Assembly (NCBI GenBank): GCA_003342895.1
Contig: PTFA01000012.1
Coordinates: 7,922,252 to 7,986,251, forward strand
DNA: 64,000 bases
Reading direction: 5' to 3'
Source of the DNA: Casuarius casuarius
Taxonomy: Eukaryota; Chordata; Aves; Casuariiformes; Casuariidae
Below the pieces are notes generated by a model. It had not been told where the DNA came from. It searched no databases and worked only from the letters and a program-made list of their open reading frames with translations. The position numbers were made by a program, and so were the translations under genes. Numbering within the stretch: the first letter of the stretch is position 1; each line of letters opens with the position of its first letter. This document shows positions 39,501 to 51,864 of this stretch, one piece after another.

Positions 39501-41500
39501 GAGGACTACTAACGAAGGACTTCTTCACCAATACATAGTAGTTTGATTAGAAGAGAGCGGCTAGTAAAGAACAGTATGTGCTCTTTTTTTTCCATAGCAG
39601 ATACAAGACTCTTGGAAAAATAAAAAAAAATGTTGATTCGTCCTTCAAGTTTGCACAGGATTGCTTCTGCATATATGTATTGGATGTTTCTTGTTTTCAT
39701 TTCTGAGTTACACATGAGCCTAGCGATTCTGGAAATACATGAATAACATTTTTATCATCTCTGTTAAGATATCCCCTGAAGCCCTCTAATTCTTGTATTG
39801 AAGAATGAAAACAATCCCCTCATTTACGGCTCAGTCCTCAGGTGCTAAACCCTCCCAGCTGTGGCTTGGGGCATATATAAGAGTTTGTCATCACTGCAGG
39901 TCTGGCTGTAACTCCTGTATTGTGTAAAGCAGCAGTGCATAAGTAGAAGACTAGGCTTTGCTCAAGAGATGCAGATTTCCAGTCATCCATGGGATGTTGA
40001 CATAATAATAAGAGCAGTAAGATAATCTCTGCATTTATTGCTGGCAGGATGTTTAAATTGAGATACATTTTTTCCCCCTTTTAAAGGAAAACATGTCATT
40101 TTGTTACAGCAGAAAGCTACAAAATCAGGGACCATCCTCAAATTTATTGACAGATCTAGCTTGCAAATAGCACATCAATTCTTGACAAAGACAGAACAGA
40201 TATTAAAAAGAAAAAGAATATAAACATATGAAAAGTCTCTAAAAATTAACTAATAGAGTTTAAATATGGTTCTCTGATCTGAAACAGAATCAACAGATTA
40301 TTCAGCTGGAAATCCATATTAAGAAAGCTTCCAATCCTTTATCCAATACACTTTAGTTGGCTGCTATAAAATGAAACCCATTGTGCTAACAATATAATTA
40401 AAAAGGGCTAATGTAAACATGCTTATTATTTTGCCTGACAAACATTTCCACTGCTTATTATGCCATCATCAGCCAATCAGTTGTTGTTTCCAAAATTTGA
40501 TTTATATTATGTGTTTATTGGACTTTCCATTATATTCCCAAATGCTGTGTATTAAACATTACATAGCTATTTTTCAGTCATAAGTCATAATTGAGCTTTA
40601 TATCTCTTTGGATTGAAATAATGTGTGTAACATCTACTTGGAATACAGCCATCTGCAGTAATGAAATAGTGAGCAGGTACCATGCTATCAATTTAACAAA
40701 GGCATCAGAAAAGCCTCTTTTTTTTGCTTTTAGTAGTATGTACAAATATGTCATTGTTCTGATAGAAAAATAAATTGCTTTCTAACTGTTTCTTACAAAT
40801 TTGGAGAAAAGCATGGTCTAACTTCTAGTTTTCTATCTCATAGGAGTCTCTCCTGTCCATATAATTCATTTTGTTCTTTCACCTCCTGTTGTTGTTTTCC
40901 CACGTGACGGTATGGTCAAATGGTTTGGAAAATTCAGTGAAGAATTTCGAAGTCTGTACGTTGAACAGATTCTCAGATTTTCTCTGGCGTTTGTGTTCTT
41001 AATTAGGGTTTCTCCAGTCGTGAAACTGATGAAAATAACCTCTATATGCTGAGTGAACAATGGAAACAGACTCTTACCACTATAGTATCAGGTATTCTTC
41101 ACTGACACGGTCACTGCATCTGTTTCCTAGAATTTCTCTCAACAAATAATTTCCTAGAACCATTTACATTAAAAACTTTTTTAAATGATAAAAATAAATG
41201 TTTTATGGTTTGTTCATTTCATCAACCATACTTGCACACACAATGGTTAAATACAAAGATCAGCCGTTCCAGCTAGTTTGAAAACTTTCTCAAATTAATT
41301 TTAGGCTTTCTCTTATAATGCTGGGGTGCAGACAGAAAGAAACCATTAAAGCATATTCTTTTTCTCCCTCTGGACTTGAGGAGTCTACAGAGCGATGACT
41401 CAGAACAACAAACAAACTGAAAAGCAGCCAGGCTGTCATGACTGCCATTCTATTGTCGTAAACTTGATCCCCCTTGGAATATTATTTTTAAGGACTGGAG
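36531..41500. other. non-coding DNA with a purine-rich tract
   Basis: The plus strand at 36540-36810 is strongly purine-rich (G and A). An RFX half-site-like GTCTCTATGGTAAC lies at 38440-38453. Remaining open frames are all under 80 codons. No repeat family was recognised. Confidence 0.45.
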
Positions 41501-41507
41501 AGACAAC

Positions 41508-41566
41508 AAACTAAATTCTGCTCTCAGTTGCTGTAGAGCAACTCCAAGTTTACTCTGTTGCTTTGC
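41508..41566. repeat. probable sauropsid dispersed short repeat
   Basis: CTAAATTCTGCTCTCAGTTG (41512-41531), then AGAGCAACTCCAAGTTTACTC closely follows a short repeat I know as frequent in turtle and other sauropsid DNA (CCAAATTCTGCTCTCAGTTAC..., then AGAGTAACTCCATTGAC). I cannot recall its database name. It ends just upstream of the longest open frame in the window. Confidence 0.45.
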
Positions 41567-41601
41567 AGCTGTGAGGATATATTTTATTCCTGAGGAAAAC
41601 T

Positions 41602-42249
41602 TTGCTTACAGAGCTTATAGTTAATACAACAGAAAAAAATACAATATACACAGCAGGGCTAATTTGCTGTTCCTGCTTTGCAGCAGTGGGTGTAGAAAGT
41701 AGGGAGAATGGCTGCAATCACACAACTGAGTGCATTATGTTTGAACAATGCATGCCAGCCGCTAAAAAAGAAAATGTGAGAGTTAATTATTTTTCTCTTT
41801 ACATTTGGTATGACATTCATGGAATATGTGAGTTACTTAAATACACAGTGTTATTGCTCCTTTCCTTTCTTTTACTGTGCATAAATTCAATTTACCAAAG
41901 TCCCCGTTCTTTATCCCTGTTATATATGTGCTTTACGCAGTGCATCACGCTGCTAAATGGAGGATTAATTAACGCACAGCGAATGCATGGAGATTATACT
42001 CCAGTTTGTGATAGTTCCTGTGCTTCCATTTGCTACAATACTCAAGAGCCAAACAAAGGGAGGACTATCTACCTATCTATCTACTGCCCAGCTGAATACT
42101 CTTCACATAAGACTTTCCTACAAGAAATAAGGTCTCTCCAAAGTCACTCCATAAAGTGTGAGTCTCTTTTCCCTCTATGCAATTGGAAACCTGATTATGG
42201 TGGGGAGGGGACAGAAGAGACATTTACACCATTACCTATAGATGGCTGA
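41602..42249 (+). other. long open frame of unknown status (170 codons from first ATG)
   Basis: The frame is open from 41575 to the stop at 42247-42249. Codon 41602 is TTG, and the first ATG is at 41737, giving 170 residues. The predicted product has one hydrophobic stretch (TVLLLLSFLLLC, near residue 85 counted from 41602), many cysteines, and a tail ending in LPIDG. No known domain is visible. Part of the reading comes from a short (CTAT)n run at 42065-42083, which favours non-coding origin. No splice or promoter context supports a gene. I treat it as probably a chance frame, unusual for its length. Confidence 0.15.
42065..42083. repeat. short (CTAT)n tract
   Basis: There are about four imperfect CTAT/CTAC units, inside the 41.6-42.2 kb open frame. 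Confidence 0.8.
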
Positions 42250-42539
42250 GCTGGGCTGTCTGGACCGCCTCTTGAAGATTTTATCCTTCTCCTAAGTGTA
42301 AACTCATCGGAGAATTTTCTACCTCCATCTGTCATGTGCCTCATTCTGGCTCAGTGACTTGCATCATCCCAGAAAAAAGCAGCTGCTGAAGTCATTTATA
42401 GGTCAGAAGTCAGTCTTTAAAGTAGCTGGACTCACCCATTAATTACTTGGAAAATCAGGCCTCGTACTGGCAAAGAAAGCCGATTTTTAGTGAAGGGACT
42501 AGCGCCTGATGTGTTTATGATTGCTGGAACATGGAGAAG

Positions 42540-42935
42540 GTGACAGATACCATTTGTACCAGCTGGAACTTGTGCGTTATCTTGACATGCAGCCTCAGGA
42601 GCACTGACCTACAGTAATCTAACCTGGGGGTGGCAAGATCCTCTGCAAGGCAGAAAGAATAAAGCGTCCTAGCAACCTGAAAGCAGAGGAATACATGAAG
42701 AGGTAAAGGAAAATGAGCCTCCTCATTTAACTAAGCTTAAGGGGGACTCAGATAAGAATCCAATGCTTTGTGCCACTTGGACGCTGTGAGGACTATTTAC
42801 TTGGAAAAGTAATACCACCGTTAGTTCTTCAAAATTATTTCCTTTCTAATGAATATTATTTCGTTCTTGAAACAGCTTTTCTTTGCTCAAAAATAGTTTC
42901 TATTCGAGGTCCTGACACTTTGTTAGGAGCAGTGG
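42540..42935 (-). mobile_element. L2-type LINE relic, C-terminal RT part (3' half)
   Basis: The minus strand at 42611-42637 reads LATPRLDYC, which matches the L2-clade block VTSRLDYCNALY. In the same frame it continues to KFQLV near 42560, matching the following KLQLVQN block. The piece lies downstream, in element order, of the RT blocks at 43.98-44.5 kb, from which it is separated by a CR1 insertion. It is decayed by stops and frameshifts and encodes nothing active. The 42640-42935 boundary is inferred. Confidence 0.75.
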
Positions 42936-42939
42936 ATGG

Positions 42940-43725
42940 AAATTAGGCATATCCTAGCATTAGAGTAATGAGGGTTGAAGAAGGTCTTAAGAGATCATTT
43001 TATTCTAGTGTCTGACTAAGAAAATCTGATTTTTTTGTTTTAGCTGCAGTTCAATCATCACTATAGGCTTCAAGCCATTCAGTTTTTCTTCACATAATTT
43101 TTAGTGCACCTCTGATCATTCTTGTTGCTCTTCTCTGGATTCTTTTCACTACTCCACTTCTTTCCTAAAGGCAGAGTCCTTTAAGCAGAATACTGTACTT
43201 TAGCTAATGTATGCCTGCATTAGTATAGGATAAGAACTTATCCTCAACAAAGATATATTCTTAGAGAATTTCCCCAATTTATAGAGACAGTTTTTAATTT
43301 TAATCCCCTTCTCCAAAATACCTTGTTGCTTCCACATTGTGTCAAGTTTAATAAGCACCTTTTCTATGCAAATATGTAGCTATTTAAAACTTGTGCCCAT
43401 CTTAGAGCACATTCATCTAGACCACACCTCCCTAGCTTGCTCCTGTTAAAGAGAAGCCGAACAACATCAAAACCTTAACTAAAACTGAAGTATGGAGGCA
43501 TACCTTGCTTCTCCCAAATCTAAAAGGTCCTCTACTTTCTGGTGAAAGCAAGTAAGGCCACATTAAAATAGCTTTTTTTCTTGACAGTTTCAAATTCTTG
43601 ACAAACTCATTCCAACATCTAGATTCTTACCACTTGTCCTAGTAAATTGTTCTTGAAAATAGTCATGCTGGCATTAGGTTTGCTTTAGTCCCCTGGTTAA
43701 AGGCAGTATTACATTTAGCTTTCTC
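42940..43725 (-). mobile_element. CR1 LINE relic nested in the L2 element
   Basis: The plus strand carries CR1 antisense landmarks in order. These are GATCATTCTTGTTGCTCTTC with TCTGGATTCTTTTCAC (43114-43151); AGAATACTGTACT (about 43187); then RT sequence, where ACCTTAACTAAAACTGAAGT (43472-43491) reads on the minus strand as FSFS-stop-GFDVV, a decayed DFSKAFDTV block (43457-43492); and finally ATTCTTGACAAACTCATTCC near 43590. The element spans part of the RT and the 3' region, on the minus strand, and is inactive. Its position between two consecutive L2 RT blocks shows that it inserted into the L2 copy. Confidence 0.75.
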
Positions 43726-43734
43726 TAGCTGGTG

Positions 43735-44600
43735 ACTCACCCTCCATGAGTCCTCAGTGATAACCACTGCCATTCTTGGAGTGTTTTAGCCAACTCTCTA
43801 AGTGTCACAGGAAAAAAAAATGACTAGTCCCAGAAAACCTGAAAGCACCCAAATGCCGTAAGACTCCACTAACTTCCTCTTTCTGAAGCTGAGACTGAAA
43901 TCTAACCCTTTTGCCACTGCCCTTAATTGTTTTAACAACCTCATTACTAATGATTTTTATAGTGGAAGCCACTGATGACTGATGCACAGCTGAGCACTAT
44001 CAGCACAATATTGAAAGCTGAAGTCATGGCATCTCCCTCATATCTTCTGCTGTGCTCTTATTCCAGCTTAAAGGTTTTTGTGAGGTACCAAAGGAGAAAT
44101 GTTTTAGTGGTGAGGAATCCTTATCGCTTTTCATATCTTTAGCTGTATTGTGAAGATGCTTGTAGAGCTACTGTAATGCTGTGTTGTCTGCTCCAGATAG
44201 GTCACGTAGGAGTGATAGTCCTACTCTGTGGTCTACTGTGTCACAGACTGCGCGTAGCTTCAGCAATATTATCTTGATCTGTGTCCGTGCTCACAAAGAG
44301 CTCGTCTTTTAGCATTAGTAGATCAATCTATGTGCTGTGACCTGGTGTGACCCCAAGTATGCAACATCCAGTTGCTGGCTGATATAATAGTTTCCTGAGC
44401 TTGTTGGTTAGTACTTCCTTACAGCCTTCACCCATGGATAGTACTTGGAGAGATCTGCAAAGCTGGTTAGTTACTTGAGAATTGGATAAGCTACTACACT
44501 TCTCAATTTTAGGCTTTTCTAAGGTCAGTACCCAGGGAATTAATTGTACTGAAAGTTGCTTCTAAGCAGTCAGACAGAGCTGTCAGGAAGCTGAAAACAA
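43735..44600 (-). mobile_element. L2-type LINE relic, RT core
   Basis: On the minus strand the RT blocks appear in the canonical order. A GHQVTAHRLIY stretch near 44315-44350 fits the GHSTETALL block. LLKLRAVCDTVDH (44228-44266) fits LLDLSAAFDTVDH. FQYCADSAQLC (43984-44016) fits the catalytic CHQYADDTQLY block, with the second aspartate of the YADD motif replaced by serine, so the enzyme is dead. Stops interrupt the frame. The D-L-S-A-A-F-D-T-V-D-H type block points to L2 rather than CR1. The upstream end near 44600 is approximate. Confidence 0.8.
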
Positions 44601-44923
44601 AAATGAACTCTGCATGACTTCTTTCATTTTTTTATGGACCTTTTATTTACATGTATTTAGATTGGTTTACCTTCACATTTAGACTATCAAATGCAGATAT
44701 CCCCATTTGGCAATTCACTTCTTTCCTGCTTTCAGGCATTTTCTCTGAAGCCTCTTAAATAGAGGCCAGCATGTATCTAGCTTTACATTTTAAATGCAAA
44801 CTAGAAAAAGATTGTTCATAATGGTTCAGCAATAGGTAGATCAGGCAAAATTTCTGCCCTTACGGCAATAGTTTTGTACCGATTCTGAAAATAAAGAAGT
44901 AACCAGTACATGAAAAGGCTTTT

Positions 44924-44983
44924 TATATATATATATACACATATATATATACACATATATATATGTATATATATATATACATA
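44924..44983. repeat. (TA)n/(TATACACA)n microsatellite
   Basis: About 60 bases are made of TA runs separated by CACA and GTAT. The minus-strand frame reading YIYIHIYMC across it is an artefact of this repeat. Confidence 0.95.
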
Positions 44984-45281
44984 CTCTGGGGGTCTGGGGT
45001 GCAAGGAAGAACAAAATGATTTTTAGAACCAGGAAGTTTTTATTTTGGAGAGTGGGACTCTACTTTCAGATTGTCACATCTTCCTTTTTTCCTGCCACCC
45101 TGCAAAGCCAGACACTTGCAATGATTTTAGCTCCAGGTGATCACAGCGTGGCCACTAATTTCTTACAGCATAACTTTATTTGTTTCCTGAACCATAAAAA
45201 CTGGCAAAGGTAGACTTGGAGGTATTTGGTCATATCTATAAATTTTATTTATATATCTAAAATATACATATGTATGTGTCT

Positions 45282-45295
45282 GTATATATATATAT
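45282..45295. repeat. short (TA)n run
   Basis: There are about seven TA units, next to further TA-rich sequence. Confidence 0.8.
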
Positions 45296-47281
45296 GAAAC
45301 TACTCATATATCAGATATATTCTTAGTCAGGCATCTTTTCTGGGCAAAGGGGAGTCTTCAGTTACTAATAGGATATCCTAGAGCTTTGTTTACATGTGAT
45401 AATTTGGATCAGCTATATCTCCTTCATGTATTTAAGTAAGTTCACACTGTTGCTGATTTTAGTAGGAAAAGGTGCATATCAATTAAAAATAAAGATTATG
45501 TATCTTGTATGATTTACATTTAAATTCAGTTCATGTGTAGCTAGGAGAGAATTTGTGGACTACACGCTATTTCGTTTCAGTAGGTGTTTAACAATATTCA
45601 TGGCTTTACTTTGGTGGGGAGCAACTCTATGACAACAGTCATTTTATGCAATTTACAACCTAATAATTGCAATGCAATCTAAAGGACAAAATGCCATTCT
45701 TCGAAAAATGTAAAGTGGAGCGCACTTATCTTCAGCAAGAAAATATTTGTTCATCCAACAGTATCTTAGTTTCAAAAATGGCAGCAAGGCAGATCACAGC
45801 ATAAATTTAAATATGTTGCATATGTGTTGCACCTGAATTGGCAAAAAGGCTGTTATTTTTTAATATTCTAGTAACTAGCTAATACCTTACGGCATCCGAA
45901 TTAAGATAACATTACTGCTGTAACATGATTACTAAGCCAAAGGTTGGAAAAACTCTCCTTGAATCACCCTCATGTAATCTGATTAGCAAACAATATGGAG
46001 AAAGGGAGCACAAGGAGTTTCAGATGCAACACAGATATTTTTCAAGTACTTTGAACTGTGTTACTAGCAATTCTCCTTTAAGAAAAAGAAGTAATTCATG
46101 ACTTTTAAATGTTAGTTTTATGAATGTCCTGGTTTGTTATTATCCTTGGGAGCCAAACACTTTAGAGGTAATGAAGATAATGCATAGGTGGAGCTCAGAG
46201 AGCAGAATCCTAATAGTGTGTGTTGTGAAAGAGAGTCTCATTAGAGAGGGTACAGAGAGAAAAGGTTTCTAAGTAAAGATAAGTGGGTGAATAGAGGTAA
46301 TTTTACTATATTTTGCCTTTTTCCCCACATAAGATACTGGGTGTTAGAGTGATTTGCAGAAAGGCACAGTGGTTAACTAAATACTGGAAATACTTGGATT
46401 CAATATTAGCAGTAGAGGAGTGCTTAATGCACACACAAGCACTCTTCATCTTGCAATGTTTCCCTAACATTCAGACACACGTACTGATAAGAAAACACAA
46501 TGAAAAGATGGGACATCTTGGGTGTTATCATGAGAACAGTCCAAATATGTATGAAAAACAGCAATAATAACACTTAATTTCTGAATAGCCTTATATCAGT
46601 TCTGCCACATGCAGCTTTTAAATCTGCAGTGAGGTAGAGAGGAAAGGGAAGGGAATAGATGATCTATAAAATAATTTTAACTATTTAATGCTAAATTATG
46701 TATAGAAAATGATTTGGACTGGTTAGTATGTTTTAAATATGTGGCTTTATAAGGTGACAAAAAAGTGGCTCTATTTTCAAAGAATTCAAAGTTGCTCTGC
46801 CCATGAATTTACACAACCAATTCTAGTCTTATGAAGACATTTCTAGTGATATTAATTCTTCAAGGACACTTCTTCAAGTAGTACCATTATTACACACCCT
46901 TTAAGCTTAGTCACATGGTTCTGAATAGGAAAATATTAATATTTCTAAAATTCTTTATTTGTTGCACTTCACAGGGTTCATTTAGTCTCTTGAGATGCTG
47001 TAAAATACAGGATGCACAAGAATTTAAGATATAAAATACAATTATTAAACAACAACAACAAGGGGTACAATACTATGATATAGCCATGATTTCTGCTGAG
47101 GAAAATTAGATTGTCTTCTCCCTCCCATGGCCTTCTGAGGCCTACAGCAACTTCCGTACAAAGAAGAGCTTAGAGCCCACAGCCTGGTGTTTTGCCATAT
47201 TCCCTGCAACAGAAGGAAGGTTTGAGCTATTTACATTACCACTAGGGGGTAGTAGTAGCACATCCTCCTTCCGTGACAGCT

Positions 47282-47283
<2 letters not shown>

Positions 47284-47319
<36 letters not shown>

Positions 47320-47320
47320 T
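47284..47320. repeat. (TTA)n microsatellite
   Basis: There are about twelve uninterrupted TTA units, then TTTTATTTT. The poly-leucine run in the frame starting at 47273 is produced by this repeat. Confidence 0.95.
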
Positions 47321-49267
47321 TATTTTAAAAGGTGGGTAACAATTGAGGGGGGAGGGGGCATGTTGCAAATCCCAGGGGCTGGAGATGTGCATCTGTCCAC
47401 TTCCTCCACTCCCGCCCTAAAGAGCAGGATTTCACACATTCTGCCCCCAGCCTTTCCCCTTTGGTATTTAACACAGCATTTACTCTTTGTCCTGGCTGTT
47501 TCAGCCCCCATCTCGAGGCATCTGATTTTCTTCAGCTGAGAAGTAGGAAGCTGAAGACTTAACAGAAAGAACCAGCTTCCAAAAGTTAGTCCTGAAAATG
47601 CCTGTCTTGTGTGGGACAGCCCTCTCTCTTCTCTGGCTCAGGTTGCTAATGACTTGGTCCTCCTTTACAAAACACATTTAACTACAAATGACTAAAGCCC
47701 ATGCGCTGAAGATAAGCTTATGAAAAATACCCAAGGGCAGTCCAATTGTTTTGATGAATAGTATCAAAACTGTTGATAAGATGTGAAATAAATATTGTTT
47801 CTGGCATAGTTTGTTGCAATCTATAATGTGCTGCACCTACTTCATGAAGGAAAATCAACTGTTTTAGATCCAATCTATATTCTGCAGAATTTCCTTCTAG
47901 AAGGCAGGGATTGTGAACAATTGAATTAATCAAGGTAGAGGAAAGCAGAATGATTGGATTGCAACTGTCCTGAGGCTGCTGACATCAAAAATATGAAGTT
48001 ATTATAACCAGGGTCTGCAAGAAGTCATAAAACTGCAGTAGTTAGAAAAATGGAAGCGGCACGTGAGAGGTATGGTATTATTTGTATACAGAAGAGAGGT
48101 TTGGGAACCATCACTGATCTCTAAATAACAGAGAAAAGGGCTCATCCTTCACTTGTGAATGAGATCACTGTTATAATTGATGGTACCTTCCAAAATGGCT
48201 TCGATCATTAGGGCTCCAGTGGCTGAATTAAAATGAGGGATGCATATTCCGATGCTAAAGCAGTGAAAATGTATTCCTTCTTGGTGACAGATAAAACAGA
48301 TCATTTTACAAGGAAGTGTTTTACTGAAAGTGTTTCGGCTTTGTAGTTCCCTGGGAAAATGAAGAGTAATGTAAAAATTGGACAAGATGAAACTAGCTGT
48401 TTCATTCCAGATATTGACTGCACAAGTCACTTTCAATAAATCTACTGCTTATTGGACTTAAGGAAGCACTTTGTTAACATTATGAAGGCTGTACAAAACG
48501 TTCTGTTTAGCAAGATAGCCTTCTGGTACCAAAACCTGAAACTTATTCTAAAGACATTTTTGTGTATGTTTTCTGGTACACAAGGAAAAGAAATGTGAAT
48601 TGAGTATAACAGGTCTGCTGCAGAATGGCTGCCAATGCAATCTGACCATGAAGATAGTTTCATCAGCCCAGCATAAAGACTAACCCCTTGGCAACAAGAA
48701 GCAATATCTAAACCCATACTCAGTTATCAGGGCAGGATCCTTTTCACCAAAGTGTAGTTGCCTAAAATCTGTGTCTAGTCTAAACTAATCCTAAAGGTGA
48801 GGGAAAACCAAAAATCACTTACATGGGGAGAAACGGAATACCATCCTGACTGATGATTACACTGAAATCAACCTGGGGCAGTGTTTCTAAGCAAGTGTTG
48901 CTGCCTCTGCAGGAGGACGGGGGTCAAAGCTCCCTGGATGAGACAGATATCTGCCTTGATTCCCTGTCCCCACAACACACGCTGAGGGACAAGCTCCGCA
49001 AGCACTGGCTGCTTCCCTGCCCTGCTGATATCTGGTGCCTGCCTCCTGCACGCGAGGGGAGCTGCTGACCTTTGGAAACCACCTTCCTTCCCTTTCCCTG
49101 ACACTGCCATGGAGAAAGATGGGAAACGGGAAGCAGGTTCCCATACCCACTGAATGCTGTTGGTGCTCTCCTTCCTGCTCCAATAGTAGCTCAATAGCTG
49201 TCAGGTATCAATTTGCTGGTGCTGCATTTTTTCCCCTCTCTTCTGTAATGTAGCTAGACTGATTACA

Positions 49268-49283
49268 ACTCACCTAGGTGAGT
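49268..49283. repeat. 16-bp perfect palindrome
   Basis: ACTCACCTAGGTGAGT is fully self-complementary, centred on CCTAGG. It contains overlapping CACCT/AGGTG (ZEB/SNAI-type E-box) cores on both strands. Its use is unknown. Confidence 0.85.
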
Positions 49284-51389
49284 GGTGTAAGAGGTCAGCA
49301 GATTTTGTTCTAGGCTAGCAGGTACTTTAGCCCAGGTTAATAGTTTAAACAACTAGAGCTGGAGGCATTTTAGCGTGGGAGATCTCAGTCTAGCACACTG
49401 ATACCCACCATGAATGTACCCCGAGAACAGGGGGAGGAATTACCTTCTGGAGCAGCTTCTGCATCTCTGCTTTAGAGACTGTCTAGACAAGTCTTTCTGA
49501 CTAGAAACATAACTTTAAATAGCTCACAGTGAATTGCCCAAATCACTATGTATTAACATAACAATCCCTGAGCATAACAGGAGTAAAGCTGAATATTCTT
49601 GCTCTGCATCTGTTCCTGGCTCTGCTTTCAGGACTTTGCTATTACCATCTAGCATGAGCTGAAAGCCCTTAGGCTCTTCAGAATCAGCGCTAGAAACGCT
49701 CTGCATAGAAAAGCAGCAGAACTAGGGGGATGCAATCTCTTGCTTGACATATGAGTATTGACTTCTCCTCAAATCTGGCTCAATAGTCTACAAAGTATCC
49801 CCCTGATAATCAGGAAAATGTATTCCAAATCTCCAAGAAATGCTGTGATCATATTTGCCAATCTTTTTAAGTGCTGTGATATGAATCACATCAATCTGAT
49901 TTTTTTTTTTTACAGTGTAATATATGGCATTATCGTCAGATCCTCCATTTAAATGAAAAGAGCAGGGTATTACTAGCTTAAACTCTGTGAATCATCATAG
50001 GAAAATGACAATCTAACTTTTGTTTTCCAAGGTGTAGTGACTCTCAAGTGACTTTTTTGTTAAAAATATCTGAAGAGAGGTACTGCTGCTAGTATTTTAA
50101 TCTTACCTGATCTCATTTCATCTACTTGTGATAATGACATCACATAAATAGAGTTATTCCTCATCTAAAATGTTAATTAATCTAGGGCTTCTACAATAGA
50201 TACATTTCTGATTCAGTAGAGAACATTAACATGCCAGCAAAGCATTGACATTAATAAGACTTAGTCACCTGCCTAAAGCTGAGATATCTTTGATGAATAT
50301 TGATAGAACTTGCTACCTGCGTAGACATGGGAGCATATGTGATTGATTTGCTTAACACAGATATGTCTGCCATCTGCAAGTTAGACCTGTTCCATTAGGG
50401 TAGGACAGGACGATGGGAGCCATTTCATATGGCTTTAGATGTCAAAGGCCTATGTCCTGTTTAAGTTCATTGTGTAGGTTCAGTCCATAATCAATACAGA
50501 AAGCCAGGAATCTCTGCTGTTCCTCCCATATGTAAATAGATATTTCTGCATAGCTGTGATACATTGCATTCAATGATGAGCCAGTTGCAACCTTTCAGCT
50601 CGTTCCCAACCCAATCCACAGTTTTCCAACCTTTTGACTCTTTGTGGTATCACACCAAAAGCAAGATAAATTAAATGAATAAAAAGAACAAAATAGCAGA
50701 AGGAAGGGTAAGTCTCAGCCAGTATATACAATTAAGTGTGTAATTTTGAATCTAATGCTTTATAAACAATAAAACTGAGATGAAACTTATATTGGCTTAT
50801 CTCTGGAAAAAATAGTGATGCACTGCTGTTGATTCATAGTTATAGTTAAGACTGTAAAGCCATTAATGTGGTTAACTGGAGATATTCATTTTGATCTGAG
50901 CTGGCTGAAAGAAAAATAGGGGTCAGTGAGTTTCTTCAGCCAAAGAAACTTACTTTGTCACTTTTTAAAATCAAATATTTCAAAGCTGAGCTACTCTGCT
51001 TTTGAAAACTTCTAGTTCTAATTACCTGATGAGAAGGAAAAACAAATATTTCGAATGTATAGTTTCAAAATAAAAATAACTATTTCTAACTGACTAAGGT
51101 GTTTGTATGAAAAGGTCAAAATAAAGGGGAATATTTATTATCTAAAGTATACAGGAGTTTAAGGATCTTTATTTACTGCCACAGCCCATCATTAAAGACA
51201 TTGATTATGATTTCCTGGTCTTTTTTCTCTCTTCCTCTTGACATACAAAGAGAAAGAACAGAGAAAAGGAAAGAGAATGATGTTATTAAAGAAATAGCTT
51301 CCAAAATGCATCTTGTCTTCAAAAAATTATGCTGGTGTGAAAGAGTGAATTTGTGAGTGGGTGGATGTGTGAGTGAAAAAAACAGCTAA

Positions 51390-51460
51390 ATGATTAATTG
51401 GAAAATATTTTTAAAGTGCTATACTAATGCCTTCTGTTATCATTATTATTACCACATATT
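51390..51460 (+). mobile_element. possible MIR-like SINE 3' end
   Basis: TTTAAAGTGCTATACTAATG (51411-51430), followed by ATCATTATTATTACC, resembles the MIR-type 3' end (AAAGTGCTATATAAATGC followed by ATTATTATTA). It is short and diverged. Confidence 0.4.
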
Positions 51461-51864
51461 ATAATTAATCATTACGACATGGACAGTTGTAAGGACTCAG
51501 TCAACTGTGCCACTTTGTGGACCAGCAACTGTAGGATAATGATTTTGTATGTTGGCATCATTAGAGTTCTGGGAAGAGCAAAAACTGGAAAGGAAAGAAA
51601 AAAGTAGTAACAAAGTTACTTGTTAAACTAGTGGCAGTCAGATTATACAGAAAGATCAAGTTCCAAGCATTTTGATAGTATTCTAATAATTGTTTAAGGA
51701 TATTCTAATGAAGAAACCAGCGGTTTTGATGAAATTTTCTTAGGCCACTAACTCATAAGACAAGAGTTTTAGAAACTATGCAACTTTTCAGAGTTCCCTC
51801 CCTAGGTTCTTGCCTTGTCTCAGTGCAGAAAGACCGCAGAGTGGATAAGAAAGGATGAATACAC

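Larger units (their letters stand above)
44605..51385. other. AT-rich non-coding DNA with microsatellites
   Basis: No gene was recognised. It holds TA-rich and (ATT)n microsatellites, listed separately. The block 48850-49450 is less AT-rich and contains a 16-bp palindrome, but its frames (up to 108 codons) match no family. Confidence 0.5.

Noticed and set aside
44816..45004. Minus-strand frame with YIYIHIYMCIYICVYIYI-type repeats
   Set aside because: It is produced by the TA/TATACACA microsatellite.
47273..47539. 88-codon frame with a poly-leucine start resembling a signal peptide
   Set aside because: The leucines come from the (TTA)n microsatellite, and the rest matches no protein.
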